Assembly (NCBI RefSeq): GCF_003860345.1
Contig: NZ_CP034179.1
Span: forward strand, 992,001-1,056,000
Source of the DNA: Caenibius tardaugens NBRC 16725
GTDB taxonomy: Bacteria; Pseudomonadota; Alphaproteobacteria; Sphingomonadales; Sphingomonadaceae
Reading direction: 5' to 3'
Length of the DNA stretch: 64,000 nucleotides
The notes below the pieces were generated by a model. That model was not told the origin of the DNA. It searched no databases and saw only the letters and a program-made list of their open reading frames with translations. Every line of letters starts with the position of its first letter. Position 1 is the first letter of the stretch. Below, piece by piece: positions 17,378 to 26,337 of this stretch. Made by a program: the position numbers and the translations under genes.

Positions 17378-18168
17378 GGTCGTAACTCCTGATCGAGCAG
17401 GGGAAAGGCGCTGACTTCGCCAAGCAACCGCGCCAGACGCCGCGCAGCATAGTCCACCGCCTGCGCGCCCTTCTCCGCCGTAGCGATCGCGGCATCGCCA
17501 ATCGCACCGGTGGGGTTCACGTCCTGCGTCATCCAGCCGATGCCAACGGCCCCTTCGAGACGCAGCACCTCGTATTTTTGCGCGATGGCCTGGCCGGCGG
17601 AAGGGAAGGTGCCGGCCAGGCCCGTGCGCACCGCTTCCGGGCGCAAATGCAGCATCATCGATGTTTCGATATCGCCACCATGAATACCGAATTCGAGTTC
17701 ATCATCGCCGAACAACCCATCGGGTGTGCCAAGCCCATAGCTGTTGGCCACGACCACCAACGCGCCAAAGCGAACGCGCAGGTCGCGCGCCACGACATCG
17801 GCGATCTGGGGCTGACCACCATGCGAATTGAACAGAACGATCCGGCGGAAACCTGCGCGCAGAACGCTTTCCGCCACTTCGGTCCACAACGCGATCAGCG
17901 TTGTTGCCCCCACTGTCAGCGTGCCGGGGAAGGCCGAGTGTTCGTTGCTTTTGCCAATCGCCAGCTGCGGCAAGAGATAGACCGGCAGATCATCGGGCAC
18001 GAAGGCCGCCGCCGCAGCGATAACCCCCGCATTGAGATCGCTATCCACCGACACCGGCAAATGCGGCCCGTGCTGTTCGATGGCAGCGACTGGCATCACC
18101 GCCACCGCGCGCTCAAAATCGATCTGCCTGAAATCGGGCCAGGTCAGATCCGTCCAGTTAGCCAGCAT
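17374..18168 (-). CDS. Creatininase-family amidohydrolase
   Basis: 264 residues from ATG 18166-18168, overlapping the upstream gene by 11 nt; the longer frame upstream lacks a start signal. 'AAIEQHGPHLPVSVDSDLNA' holds metal ligands E31, H33, H36 and D42/D44, and 'LFNSHGGQPQIADVVARDL' supplies the second metal site; both are hallmarks of creatinine amidohydrolase and its homologues (MftE, FAPy deformylase ArfB). The family opens cyclic amides or removes formyl/peptide groups using two metals. In this operon it is a candidate for ring opening of a heterocyclic intermediate (inference). Confidence 0.88.
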   Translation of the reverse strand: MLANWTDLTWPDFRQIDFERAVAVMPVAAIEQHGPHLPVSVDSDLNAGVIAAAAAFVPDDLPVYLLPQLAIGKSNEHSAFPGTLTVGATTLIALWTEVAESVLRAGFRRIVLFNSHGGQPQIADVVARDLRVRFGALVVVANSYGLGTPDGLFGDDELEFGIHGGDIETSMMLHLRPEAVRTGLAGTFPSAGQAIAQKYEVLRLEGAVGIGWMTQDVNPTGAIGDAAIATAEKGAQAVDYAARRLARLLGEVSAFPLLDQELRP

Positions 18169-18946
18169 CAGCCCTGCCCCCTGCCTGCAAGGCAATCTGC
18201 CGCATGACATCGCTGCTCTGCGCCACCATGCCGAAACACTGCTTGATGTTGTAAAGCGTCGCATCAGTGCAGAACGCGGGCGATGTGGTAGCGCTGCAAT
18301 CATCGAGCAGGATGCAATCGTAGCCAAGAAAATTGGCATCCTGCAGCGTGCACATCACGCATTGATCCAGGTTAACCCCGGCGAACAGCAGCGTTGTCAC
18401 GCCCAGATTGCGCAAGATGCTGTCAAGCGGGGTATCCCAGAACCCCGACATACGGAATTTGTCGATATGGATATCGTTCGGCGCAGCCGCGAGTTCATCG
18501 ACCGTGGCCGCCGCCCAGCTCCCCTTTTCCAGGATCGGCGCGCCATTGGCGGGCAGCGGCGCGCCCAACCCCACGCCTTCGCCATTGGGATCGTAGACCC
18601 CCAACAGCGCCGGACTGATGTTGAGCAGATCGGGCCGGTTGCCCCAGTTGACCCACAGTACCGGCACCCCTGCCGCGCGCAGCACCGGTAGGCACTGCGT
18701 AAGTGGTTCGATCGGCACGCGCGCCGGGGCGATATCGACCCCGATGGAGGCCAGCCAGCCATCCGCATGACAGAAGTCGTTCTGCATATCGATCACCAGC
18801 ACGGCGGTCCGCGCCATATCCAGCCGCACACTGCGTGGCTGCGCCGGAATTTCGATGGCCCTGACCGGAAAGTCCGGCCGGACAAGATCGGCACATTCCG
18901 GCGATACCCGCCACCGGTTACGCGGGGTGGAACCAAGCGGGTTCAT
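18158..18946 (-). CDS. Isochorismatase-family cysteine amidohydrolase, RutB-like
   Basis: 262 residues; the ATG at 18944-18946 overlaps the MFS stop (ATGA). Catalytic triad D53 ('VIDMQNDFC'), K163 ('DKFRMSGFWDTPLDSILR') and C196 ('GVNLDQCVMCTLQDA'). The 'EKGSWAAATVDEL' and 'TPLDSILRNLGV' wording is close to RutB (ureidoacrylate amidohydrolase of pyrimidine breakdown) and to biuret/N-carbamoyl hydrolases. A roughly 45-residue N-terminal tail precedes the domain, as in RutB. Hydrolyses a carbamoyl or amide bond, releasing ammonia or carbamate. Exact substrate undecided. Confidence 0.88.
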   Translation of the reverse strand: MNPLGSTPRNRWRVSPECADLVRPDFPVRAIEIPAQPRSVRLDMARTAVLVIDMQNDFCHADGWLASIGVDIAPARVPIEPLTQCLPVLRAAGVPVLWVNWGNRPDLLNISPALLGVYDPNGEGVGLGAPLPANGAPILEKGSWAAATVDELAAAPNDIHIDKFRMSGFWDTPLDSILRNLGVTTLLFAGVNLDQCVMCTLQDANFLGYDCILLDDCSATTSPAFCTDATLYNIKQCFGMVAQSSDVMRQIALQAGGRADAG

Positions 18947-20208
18947 TGGCCATCCTCCGCCATGCGAGGCCGCTTGGCGAAGAAGCTCGCCAGCAGGATG
19001 AGCGCCGGGAAACTGCCGAACAGCTGATAGGCGAGCGTAAACGACCCGGTCGCATCGCGGATCGCACCGCCGATCAGGGCATTGACTGCAGAAAAGGCCA
19101 CCAGCGTGCACATGATGGAGAACAATTCGAGGTTATGCTTCTTGCCGAACCATTCGAGCAGCAGCAGCGTTGACGACAGTGCGGTAAAGCCGATGCCCAC
19201 ACCGGTGATCAAAGCGTAGATCAGCAACATCGTCGTTCCCTGCGCGCCGGACAGCGTCCAGACGCCCACTGTCAGGCAGGTCAGGCCGATAATCATCAGG
19301 GTCTTGCGGCTGACAAATTCGCCAATCGCGCCGCCAAACAGACGCGCAATCACCTGCACGGCGGCTTCAAGGCTGAGCATGGCAGCCGCAACGGCCGCAA
19401 CCGTACCCGTTTCGCTGAGATGCGCCACCGACATGCTGGCCACCGAACTAAGGATCAGCAGCTGGCTGAGATAGGCCCCGCAAATCAGCCAGAATTGCGG
19501 CCTGCGCAGCGCATCGCGCACCGCGAACCCGGTTTCCTCCTGCACGGCTGCGTCGCCTGTTCGTTGCTGCTTGTGCGTCTCGCTACCCTTGCTGACAACA
19601 GCAGCGCAGATCAGCCCCATGACAAACACCGCCGTGGCGAGGATGACCCACACCATGCGCCAGCTCTGATCAAAGGTTTCAATAGTGCCCAGTACGATCC
19701 ACGGACCGGCGACACCGCCGAGCGAACCCGATGTCATGTAAATTCCGAACACCAGCGACCTTCGCGAAAACATGCTGGAAAGAACGTGGGTTCCGGGGAT
19801 CACAGCGATCAGCTGGAAGCCGATCCCACAAAGCATCGCCCCCAGCAGGAAGGGGGGAATGGCGCCGACCTGGCTCAGGGTCAGAAGGCCACCAGACAGC
19901 ACAAAGCTGCCGAGAACAAGCGGTGTGCGCACCCCCATGCGACGGATCAGCAGCGCGGGCAAGAACGACGAAAACGCGCTCGACACCCCCAGCAAAGTGA
20001 ACCCGAGCCCGGCCACTGTCCAAGACCAACCCTGATCCGCCACCATCGATGGCAGCGTTACGCCAAGCGCGGAAAAGGTGGACGCGAAGCCAAGGAAATT
20101 GAGCAGAGAGAGGCACACCAGCACCATCAGCGACCAGCCCTTCACCCCGACTTGCGCAGAAGCGGTTCCGGCGGAGCCAGTCCGCGGGGCGCGCACCGCG
20201 GCGGTCAT
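18943..20208 (-). CDS. MFS transporter
   Basis: 421 residues, start ATG 20206-20208 overlapping the dioxygenase stop by 4 nt. Twelve hydrophobic segments; the first begins 'GWSLMVLVCLSLLNFLGFAS', a cytoplasmic loop of about 40 polar residues ('SKGSETHKQQRTGDAAVQEE') separates the two halves, and the C-terminus is charged. Layout matches the oxalate/formate-type or monocarboxylate MFS branch common in catabolic operons. Likely imports the compound brought in by the TonB receptor at 22245-24524. Confidence 0.87.
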   Translation of the reverse strand: MTAAVRAPRTGSAGTASAQVGVKGWSLMVLVCLSLLNFLGFASTFSALGVTLPSMVADQGWSWTVAGLGFTLLGVSSAFSSFLPALLIRRMGVRTPLVLGSFVLSGGLLTLSQVGAIPPFLLGAMLCGIGFQLIAVIPGTHVLSSMFSRRSLVFGIYMTSGSLGGVAGPWIVLGTIETFDQSWRMVWVILATAVFVMGLICAAVVSKGSETHKQQRTGDAAVQEETGFAVRDALRRPQFWLICGAYLSQLLILSSVASMSVAHLSETGTVAAVAAAMLSLEAAVQVIARLFGGAIGEFVSRKTLMIIGLTCLTVGVWTLSGAQGTTMLLIYALITGVGIGFTALSSTLLLLEWFGKKHNLELFSIMCTLVAFSAVNALIGGAIRDATGSFTLAYQLFGSFPALILLASFFAKRPRMAEDGQ

Positions 20209-21074
20209 GCGGCCAGTCCTGTTTCGCCGTTGACCCACAGGCGATAAACAAGCCGGGTATAGGCCTTGTCGTCGTACTCGGTCGCACGGTGGAGCGAATA
20301 GCGGTTATCCCACAGGAGGATATCGCCCACTTCCCACTTGTGGTTGTAAACGAACTCGTCACGCGTGGAATGGGCGATCAGATCGCGCACCCGCTGGCGG
20401 CTGGCCTCGGGGTCCTGGCCCACAAATTCGCGGATAGAACCACTGCTGAGATAGAGACTGCGGGCACCGTTTTCCCGTTCGAGCACCAACGGGTGCACAA
20501 CATCGGGCGCGCGTCGCTTCTGGTCTTCAGTGACCACGGATTGCGCCTGTGGATCGAGCTGGCCGATCAGGAAGACAAAACTGTGAAGCGACTGGATCTG
20601 GTCCAGCTCGGCCTTTTCCGCGTCGCTCAGCGCCTCATAGGCCGAATGCATATCCGCCAGCATGGTGTTGCCCCCTTCGGGTGGGGCTTCCAGCGCATAG
20701 AGCACCGTCGTGTCGAGCGGTTCTGCCAGATACGTCCCGTCCGAATGCCAACCCAGACCATCGCGGTGAACACCGATCTTCCGGCCATCGACTTCCTTGT
20801 TCGACAGCACATAGATCGTCGGATAACCGGGCAGCGTGAACTGTTCCCGGGTGTGGTTCTCCATGGTCCCCAGCGTCTGGCAGAAACGCACCAGCTCGTC
20901 GGGGTTAAGCGTCTGGCCACGGATCGCCATCACGCTGCCACTGCGGTAGATTTTAGCCAGCGCGGCCAGTTCCTCATCGCTCGCCTGAGCCAGATCGATG
21001 CCGGTGATTTCGGCACCGAAGCCATTGCCAATAGGTGTGACGGTGAAAGTGTCTGCAATTGCGGTGTCGGGCAT
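20205..21074 (-). CDS. TauD/TfdA-family Fe(II)/2-oxoglutarate dioxygenase
   Basis: 289 residues; starts 4 nt after the Rieske gene ends. Iron ligands H110-x-D112 ('GWHSDGTYLAEPLD') and H262 ('WDNRYSLHRATEY'), with an Arg downstream for 2-oxoglutarate ('DKAYTRLVYRLWV'). The family hydroxylates next to sulfonate, ether, N-alkyl or ring positions and releases the heteroatom. Its place beside a Rieske oxygenase and amidohydrolases suggests N-dealkylation or ring hydroxylation of the operon's substrate (inference). Cytoplasmic. Confidence 0.9.
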   Translation of the reverse strand: MPDTAIADTFTVTPIGNGFGAEITGIDLAQASDEELAALAKIYRSGSVMAIRGQTLNPDELVRFCQTLGTMENHTREQFTLPGYPTIYVLSNKEVDGRKIGVHRDGLGWHSDGTYLAEPLDTTVLYALEAPPEGGNTMLADMHSAYEALSDAEKAELDQIQSLHSFVFLIGQLDPQAQSVVTEDQKRRAPDVVHPLVLERENGARSLYLSSGSIREFVGQDPEASRQRVRDLIAHSTRDEFVYNHKWEVGDILLWDNRYSLHRATEYDDKAYTRLVYRLWVNGETGLAA

Positions 21075-21078
21075 GGGC

Positions 21079-22170
21079 TTAGTTCCCTTGTGCAGCGAGA
21101 AAGACGGAAGGTTGGGATACGGCAGTCACGGGTGAGCCGCGAAAGCGTGCGGTGTGTTCGGCACGCTGCTCCTCTTCCCCGTGGTCGCGCAGCAGCCGCA
21201 GCAGGCGTTTGCGCACAATCAGGCCCGGCTGGTCGGAAATCATGGAGCTTTCTTCGCCCGTACTGGTGTCGAGCGGCGCGTCGTAATCGGTGGATTCAAG
21301 GATTTCCTTGTCCTCGTCGATCACCGCCTGATCCCACGCGATCAGTTCCGCCGTGCTGCAATCGTCTTCGCGATCGTTGCGGAACAGAATCTGCGCGATC
21401 GAAATGCTCTGGTCGTCAATCGGTGTCGCGCAATTGAAGATGATGTGGCGCATGCCGGTGGGGTATTCGATATCCAGCCGCCGGCTGAACGGCAGATACC
21501 AGCGGTTACGCAGCCGACGTTCGATCTCCGGCTCGGTGGTTCCGGTCACCCGGTGCGAAGCGGGCGGGTTCAGCACATCGACCACCGCGTCTGCCTCGAA
21601 ACCGAAATCGGTTTCGGTCATCTTGTAACGCTTGGGCACTGGCTGAGCCATGTCGCCAAAGGTGCCCTTGTGGACGAAAGCGAAATGCGCGTTGTCGAAT
21701 GAGTTTTCCATGAAGCGCAGCGGCGAACAGTGCCACACTTCGTGGAACTGCTGGATGCGGCGAAAACCGGGCTCGCTGTCTTCTGCAATCTCCGGGATAT
21801 CGGCCAGCGGTTCGCCCAGGCAAACCCAGACATAACCATAGCGCGCCTTGCAATGGAACGATTCCACCCGGAAATCGGGTGTGGTCTGTCCCTGCTTTTG
21901 CTGGGGAACAAGCGTGACCTGCCCGGTCCGGTTATAACGCCAGCCGTGATACCCGCAGACGATTTCGCCCTTGGCACACCATCCCTTGGACAGCTTGGCG
22001 GTGCGGTGGCAGCAACGGTCGAGAAGCGCGGCAGGTTCGCCCGCTTCATCGAGAAACAGTACAATATCCTCGCCCATAATCCGGAACGGTGCCGGGCCGT
22101 CTGCAATCGCAGAGAGCGGCACGGTCGCGTACCAGAAGTTCTTCAGTACGGGCTGTTTGGTAGTCAGCAT
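21079..22170 (-). CDS. Rieske non-heme iron oxygenase, catalytic subunit
   Basis: 363 residues from ATG 22168-22170 behind AAGGAC. Rieske cluster C53-x-H55 and C72-x2-H75 ('DRCCHRTAKLSKG', 'VCGYHGWRYN'); mononuclear iron site N156-x2-D159-x2-H162-x4-H167 ('ENSFDNAHFAFVHKG'). The size and single-subunit look match the alpha-subunit-only oxygenases (demethylase/monooxygenase branch, e.g. vanillate, dicamba and methylxanthine demethylases). It needs ferredoxin and reductase, neither of which is encoded in the window, so electrons must come from elsewhere. 74 nt downstream of the TonB receptor. Confidence 0.92.
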   Translation of the reverse strand: MLTTKQPVLKNFWYATVPLSAIADGPAPFRIMGEDIVLFLDEAGEPAALLDRCCHRTAKLSKGWCAKGEIVCGYHGWRYNRTGQVTLVPQQKQGQTTPDFRVESFHCKARYGYVWVCLGEPLADIPEIAEDSEPGFRRIQQFHEVWHCSPLRFMENSFDNAHFAFVHKGTFGDMAQPVPKRYKMTETDFGFEADAVVDVLNPPASHRVTGTTEPEIERRLRNRWYLPFSRRLDIEYPTGMRHIIFNCATPIDDQSISIAQILFRNDREDDCSTAELIAWDQAVIDEDKEILESTDYDAPLDTSTGEESSMISDQPGLIVRKRLLRLLRDHGEEEQRAEHTARFRGSPVTAVSQPSVFLAAQGN

Positions 22171-22244
22171 TTGTTTGTCCTTGTTGTGGCCGACGGAAAC
22201 GGAGGGGGATGTTTCCGCCGGCCATCCTCTCGCGGAGCGGTTCT

Positions 22245-24524
22245 TCAAAACGCGTAGCTGATCGTCCCGAACACTTGCCGCGGATTGACGTATTCGACGC
22301 TGGTGGTCAGCGCACCGTAAGGGTCGGTGAACTTGGCATTCACGCCATCCTTGTTGAACAGGTTCTGGGCAGAGACAGCGAAGGTGAAGGCGCTGTCATG
22401 CGGCTTGAACTGGATGGCGGCGTTGAACAGCGTGTAGCTCGGCACCTTGTCCAGCGGACCGCCATCGAAAATGCGCGAATTGAAGCTGCCACGGTACACC
22501 ATCTCGCCGCGCACCATGAGCTGGCCAGGACCTATATCGGTATCGTACGTGGCCGAGACATTGGCCTGCACACCAGGCAGCTTGGCGACCTTGTTGCCAT
22601 TGGTGTTCTGCAGATTGTCGGTGACCGCCTGGATCAGCGCCGGGTTATATCCGTAGCTGGTGATATAGGGCATCGGTAGGCCGAGCTCCATTGCCGCTTC
22701 GGTGCGGATGGCCAAAGCCCCCTGGGAGTCGATGGTATAGAAGTCCCCCTTAAACTGCCCCTTGGCGAGCGACAGCATCCCGTCCAGACGGAACCCTTCG
22801 AACGGCAGAACCGATGCCTCCACTTCAAGCCCGTAAATTTCCGCCCGGGGAATGTTCCAGCTCCCCCCCGAATTGACGCGGGGGTCTTCGGCCGTGAACT
22901 GATAATCGTTGTACCAGTAGTAGTAGCCTGAAACGTTCAGACGCACCTTGCGGTCGAAGAATTCATTCTTCGTGCCCAGTTCAAGCGCGGTGACGATCTC
23001 CTTCTTGTAATCCGGCGGCACCACCGTCATGCCCTGATTGGTGTTCACCCCGCTCGGCTTGTAGCCGCGCGACGCCACGAAATAGACCATGTTGGTAGGC
23101 GCGATCCGGTAATCGATCCCGATCTTTCCGGTGAAGGCATCGCTAATCGACTTGCGATGCGGTGCAGGACCGAACAAGTTGAAGAAGTTATATGGCTGGG
23201 TCGTTGTCTTGTCCCAGCTGTACCGTCCTCCCGCCGTCAGCGTCAGGGCATCGGTCGCCTTCCATACCGCTTGGCCATAGGCTGCCAGCGAAGTGTGCTG
23301 GTACGGGCTGTTCGTAGCGAACACGACCGGCATGCCCTGATAGGTTACCGCAGGCGTATTTCCGAGCGAGAGGTAATCCTTCACTGCGCGCTGGCGCATG
23401 TAGAACCCGCCCACGGTCCATTCGACCGCAGATCCCGGCTTGGCGCTCAGCGATACTTCCTGCGTCCAAGCCTTGCTCCAGTCGCGCCAGTGGACGGTAT
23501 GGACATAGAAGTCATCGGCCATACGATCGGTATCGGCGGTCTGGTTCTTGTCCATGTACTGATAAGCCGTGACCGACTTCAGCGTGGCGAAATCACCCAG
23601 ATCGTATGTCAGCAGCAAATCAGCCATACGCGTCTTCAGATCATAGGTACTGGGATAGTCCTGATTAACGACGCGAGCACCCGGCGTGGTGTCCAGTACA
23701 TTCTTCTGCAGCGCGCCGTGGCGCGAGGAATCAAACGACTGGGCCGAAAGGACGGCGGTAAACCGATCCGACGGCTGCCACAGAAGCGATGCCCGAAGGC
23801 CAAGATTGTTGGCGTCATCGAGGTCGTATTCCTTGACGTTGGCAACCCCGATCGACTTGCCGTAGCCATCGTGGCGCATGTATTGCGCCGCCACGCGGGC
23901 TGCCAGCGTCTCGCTGATGGGGATGTTCAGCCCGGCATTGAGCTTTGTATAATCATAATTGCCATAGCTGAAGGACACGTTCCCGCTGGCTTCGCCCAGC
24001 TTCGGCTTGCGGGTGATCACGTTGATCGCACCGCCGGTGGATGTCTGCCCGAATACCGTGCCTTGCGGCCCGCGCAGCACTTCCACCCGTTCGACGTCCA
24101 GCATGTCCTGCGCCAGCGACATGACGTGGGCAATGTAAACGCCGTTGATGTGAAAGGCGACGCCCGGCTGCGAATTGGGGTTGGCGGGGGTTTCATACCC
24201 GATCCCGCGGATGGCCACGATGCGGGCCGACCCTTCGCTCTTGGTGATCGCCAAGCCCGGAACCAATCCGTTGAGATCGTTCAGTTCGTTGGCATTGCGC
24301 TGTTGCAGCGCTGCGGCATCGACGGCCGTAATGGAAATCGGCGCACGTTGAAGCGACATTTCCCGTTTCTCGCCAGTAACGACGATTTCCTCAAGACCCG
24401 TTGCGCTGGTAGAATCCGCCATATCGGCAGAAATATCGGAACTCGTGTTAGCAAATGCCCCGAAAGCAAGAGAAAAGTACGAAGCACCCGTTAATATAGA
24501 TACAGTCAAACGAACATTATTCAT
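22245..24524 (-). CDS. TonB-dependent receptor heading the amidohydrolase operon
   Basis: 759 residues from ATG 22524-offset 24522-24524, with GAGG upstream. Signal peptide about 1-26, TonB-box-like 'LEEIVVTGEKREMSLQRAPI', plug with 'VLRGPQGTVFGQTSTGGAIN', a long barrel and a C-terminal 'YVNPRQVFGTISYAF' ending in Phe. No STN domain. First gene of the minus-strand operon, divergent from the LysR gene by 224 nt, so it is expected to be induced with the catabolic genes and to import their substrate. The 'QTSTGGAINVITRK' plug wording places it in the sphingomonad catabolic receptor group. Confidence 0.93.
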   Translation of the reverse strand: MNNVRLTVSILTGASYFSLAFGAFANTSSDISADMADSTSATGLEEIVVTGEKREMSLQRAPISITAVDAAALQQRNANELNDLNGLVPGLAITKSEGSARIVAIRGIGYETPANPNSQPGVAFHINGVYIAHVMSLAQDMLDVERVEVLRGPQGTVFGQTSTGGAINVITRKPKLGEASGNVSFSYGNYDYTKLNAGLNIPISETLAARVAAQYMRHDGYGKSIGVANVKEYDLDDANNLGLRASLLWQPSDRFTAVLSAQSFDSSRHGALQKNVLDTTPGARVVNQDYPSTYDLKTRMADLLLTYDLGDFATLKSVTAYQYMDKNQTADTDRMADDFYVHTVHWRDWSKAWTQEVSLSAKPGSAVEWTVGGFYMRQRAVKDYLSLGNTPAVTYQGMPVVFATNSPYQHTSLAAYGQAVWKATDALTLTAGGRYSWDKTTTQPYNFFNLFGPAPHRKSISDAFTGKIGIDYRIAPTNMVYFVASRGYKPSGVNTNQGMTVVPPDYKKEIVTALELGTKNEFFDRKVRLNVSGYYYWYNDYQFTAEDPRVNSGGSWNIPRAEIYGLEVEASVLPFEGFRLDGMLSLAKGQFKGDFYTIDSQGALAIRTEAAMELGLPMPYITSYGYNPALIQAVTDNLQNTNGNKVAKLPGVQANVSATYDTDIGPGQLMVRGEMVYRGSFNSRIFDGGPLDKVPSYTLFNAAIQFKPHDSAFTFAVSAQNLFNKDGVNAKFTDPYGALTTSVEYVNPRQVFGTISYAF

Positions 24525-24694
24525 TACACGCGACCTCACTGTTTTAGTGGATCACTCCCACGAATATTTTGTTATTTTTTATGATTCATTGTTTGCGACC
24601 CGAAGGACTACGCCTTTTTAACGACGCTCTTTCCCTTGGCTCGAATCGAATAGACCATAGATAAGTGCCATCCTGAAGAACTCTTTTACTCTCG

Positions 24695-24719
24695 GAGTGA
24701 TGCCTTTATGATCTCACTC
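24695..24719. promoter_or_regulatory. Candidate operator between LysR gene and receptor operon
   Basis: GAGTGA and TCACTC arms separated by 13 nt, 30 nt before the LysR start codon and inside the 224-nt divergent region. LysR sites often have imperfect dyads with T-N11-A; this one is only suggestive. Confidence 0.35.
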
Positions 24720-24748
24720 AATTATCCCTGAACGAGTTATCCGACATC

Positions 24749-25651
24749 ATGCTTCATGCCCGCCTGCTGCGTTATATTGATGAGGTTGCCCGGCGCGGAT
24801 CGATCCGCAAGGCAGCGGCGCATCTGAATGTCGCGTCGACCGCGATTAACCGCCAAATCATTGCTTATGAAGCAGAAATTGGGACACAAATCTTCGAACG
24901 CCTGCCGCGTAGCGTACGCCCCACAGCGGCCGGAGAAATTCTCCTGCGCCATATCCGCGCTACCCTGAAAGAGCACGACAAGGCCCAATCCGAAATCGCC
25001 GCGCTCAACGGCTTGCAGGCCGGAACGATCACAATCGCCACGTTCGAGAATCTTGCAGCCAATCTCATGCCGCGAGTCACCCAAACCTTTCGCCGGATTC
25101 ATCCGCGAATCCAGGTTAGGGTTTTTAGTGTTTTTCGCCAGCAACTTGCTGCAGGCCTCGCCAGCGGGGAATGGGATCTGGCGCTGGGTTACAACATTTC
25201 CGATGTACCCGGCTCAAGCGTATTGCATCAATTCGAAACCCGCCTTGGTGCGGTTGTCACGCCGGATCATGCCCTCGCTGCCGAAGGCGAAGTGCGCCTG
25301 CACGAATGCATCCACTACCCGATTATCGTGGGCGATCCGTCCATGAGCATCCATGGCATTGTCCGCGATGCTTTCATGCAAACCAACCTGCCCTTCCAGC
25401 CCCAGATCGTATCCAGCTCCGTCAGTTACATGAAGGCGCTGGCCCGCGACGGTGAAGGCGTGACTTTTATGACCAAGATCGACATCGTGGACGAAGCGCG
25501 CCGGGGGGAACTGGTCTATCTTCCCATTCTTGATCGTGGGGTCCGTATGCAGCCGCTCAGCCTGATTTATCGCAAGAATAGCGCCATTGGCTCGTCGGTC
25601 AGCCGTTTCGCCGAAGAAGTGCGCGTGGAACTGGAACAACAACTGGCATGA
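24749..25651 (+). CDS. LysR-family transcriptional regulator
   Basis: 300 residues. N-terminal winged HTH 'LLRYIDEVARRGSIRKAAAH' to 'IFERLPRSVRPTAAGEILL', then two periplasmic-binding-like lobes ('LQAGTITIATFENLAANLMP', 'EWDLALGYNISDVPGSSV'). Divergent from the receptor-oxygenase-amidohydrolase operon, which it most likely controls in response to a pathway compound. Its stop codon overlaps the ATG of a TetR regulator (ATGA), so the two regulators are translated together, an uncommon pairing. Confidence 0.92.
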   Translation: MLHARLLRYIDEVARRGSIRKAAAHLNVASTAINRQIIAYEAEIGTQIFERLPRSVRPTAAGEILLRHIRATLKEHDKAQSEIAALNGLQAGTITIATFENLAANLMPRVTQTFRRIHPRIQVRVFSVFRQQLAAGLASGEWDLALGYNISDVPGSSVLHQFETRLGAVVTPDHALAAEGEVRLHECIHYPIIVGDPSMSIHGIVRDAFMQTNLPFQPQIVSSSVSYMKALARDGEGVTFMTKIDIVDEARRGELVYLPILDRGVRMQPLSLIYRKNSAIGSSVSRFAEEVRVELEQQLA

Positions 25652-26337
25652 GCACCAAGGCAACACCCCCGCGCAAACGCGATGCCGATCGCACCCGCGC
25701 GCAGATTTTTCGCGCAGCCACCCGCGAATTTGGCCAGAATGGTTACGCCGGCGCGCGGATCGAGCGGATTGTCGCGCGTTCAGGATGCAATATCCGGATG
25801 ATCTACCACCACTTCGGATCAAAGGCAGACTTGTACCGCGCCGTCGTGGAGGAGGCCTACGCCGACTTGCGCATGCAGGAAGCTGCGCTCAATTTCGATC
25901 TGTCCAATCCATTGGGCTGCCTCGAACAGTTGCAGCGCTTCACCATGCAGTATTTCGCTGAGCATCCCGATTTCGAAGGGATTATCCGTTCGGAGAATGA
26001 TCTGCGCGGACGCGTGGTCAGCACTTCTGACACAATCAGCCAGTCGCGAGAGGCGCTGAACACCCGTCTTGCCGAAATCGTACGTGCGGGTGAAAGGTGC
26101 GGCCAGTTCCGCCCGGGCATCGATCCCCTCGATCTCTATGTCACGATCACGGCGCTGGCCCGGTTCCATCTTGCCAACGGCTATTCGCTCTCGGCGGTTC
26201 TTGGCACCGATCTGCGCGATGTGGCATGGCGCGCCCGTTGGAGCGACCATGCCGTCGACCTGATCCGTCGCTATGTCACCAGCGGTTCAGGCGAAGCACC
26301 GCCCGAGGATTCTGCTTTTTCCGCCGCAACGCGATAA
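25648..26337 (+). CDS. TetR-family regulator (RutR-like C-terminal region)
   Basis: 229 residues. HTH 'IFRAATREFGQNGYAGARIE' to 'SGCNIRMIYHHFGSKADLYR'. The C-terminal part ('HPDFEGIIRSENDLRGRVV', 'LDLYVTITALARFHLANGYS') resembles the YcdC/RutR-type ligand domain, which senses pyrimidines in enteric bacteria; that similarity is from memory and not proven. Start codon overlaps the LysR stop. Its last 67 nt overlap the 3' end of the convergent transporter gene. Likely regulates one or both flanking amidohydrolase operons. Confidence 0.88.
   Translation: MSTKATPPRKRDADRTRAQIFRAATREFGQNGYAGARIERIVARSGCNIRMIYHHFGSKADLYRAVVEEAYADLRMQEAALNFDLSNPLGCLEQLQRFTMQYFAEHPDFEGIIRSENDLRGRVVSTSDTISQSREALNTRLAEIVRAGERCGQFRPGIDPLDLYVTITALARFHLANGYSLSAVLGTDLRDVAWRARWSDHAVDLIRRYVTSGSGEAPPEDSAFSAATR

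Noticed and set aside
23157-24494. 445-codon plus-strand frame opposite the TonB receptor
   Set aside because: Antisense shadow of a clear receptor gene; no motif or start signal.
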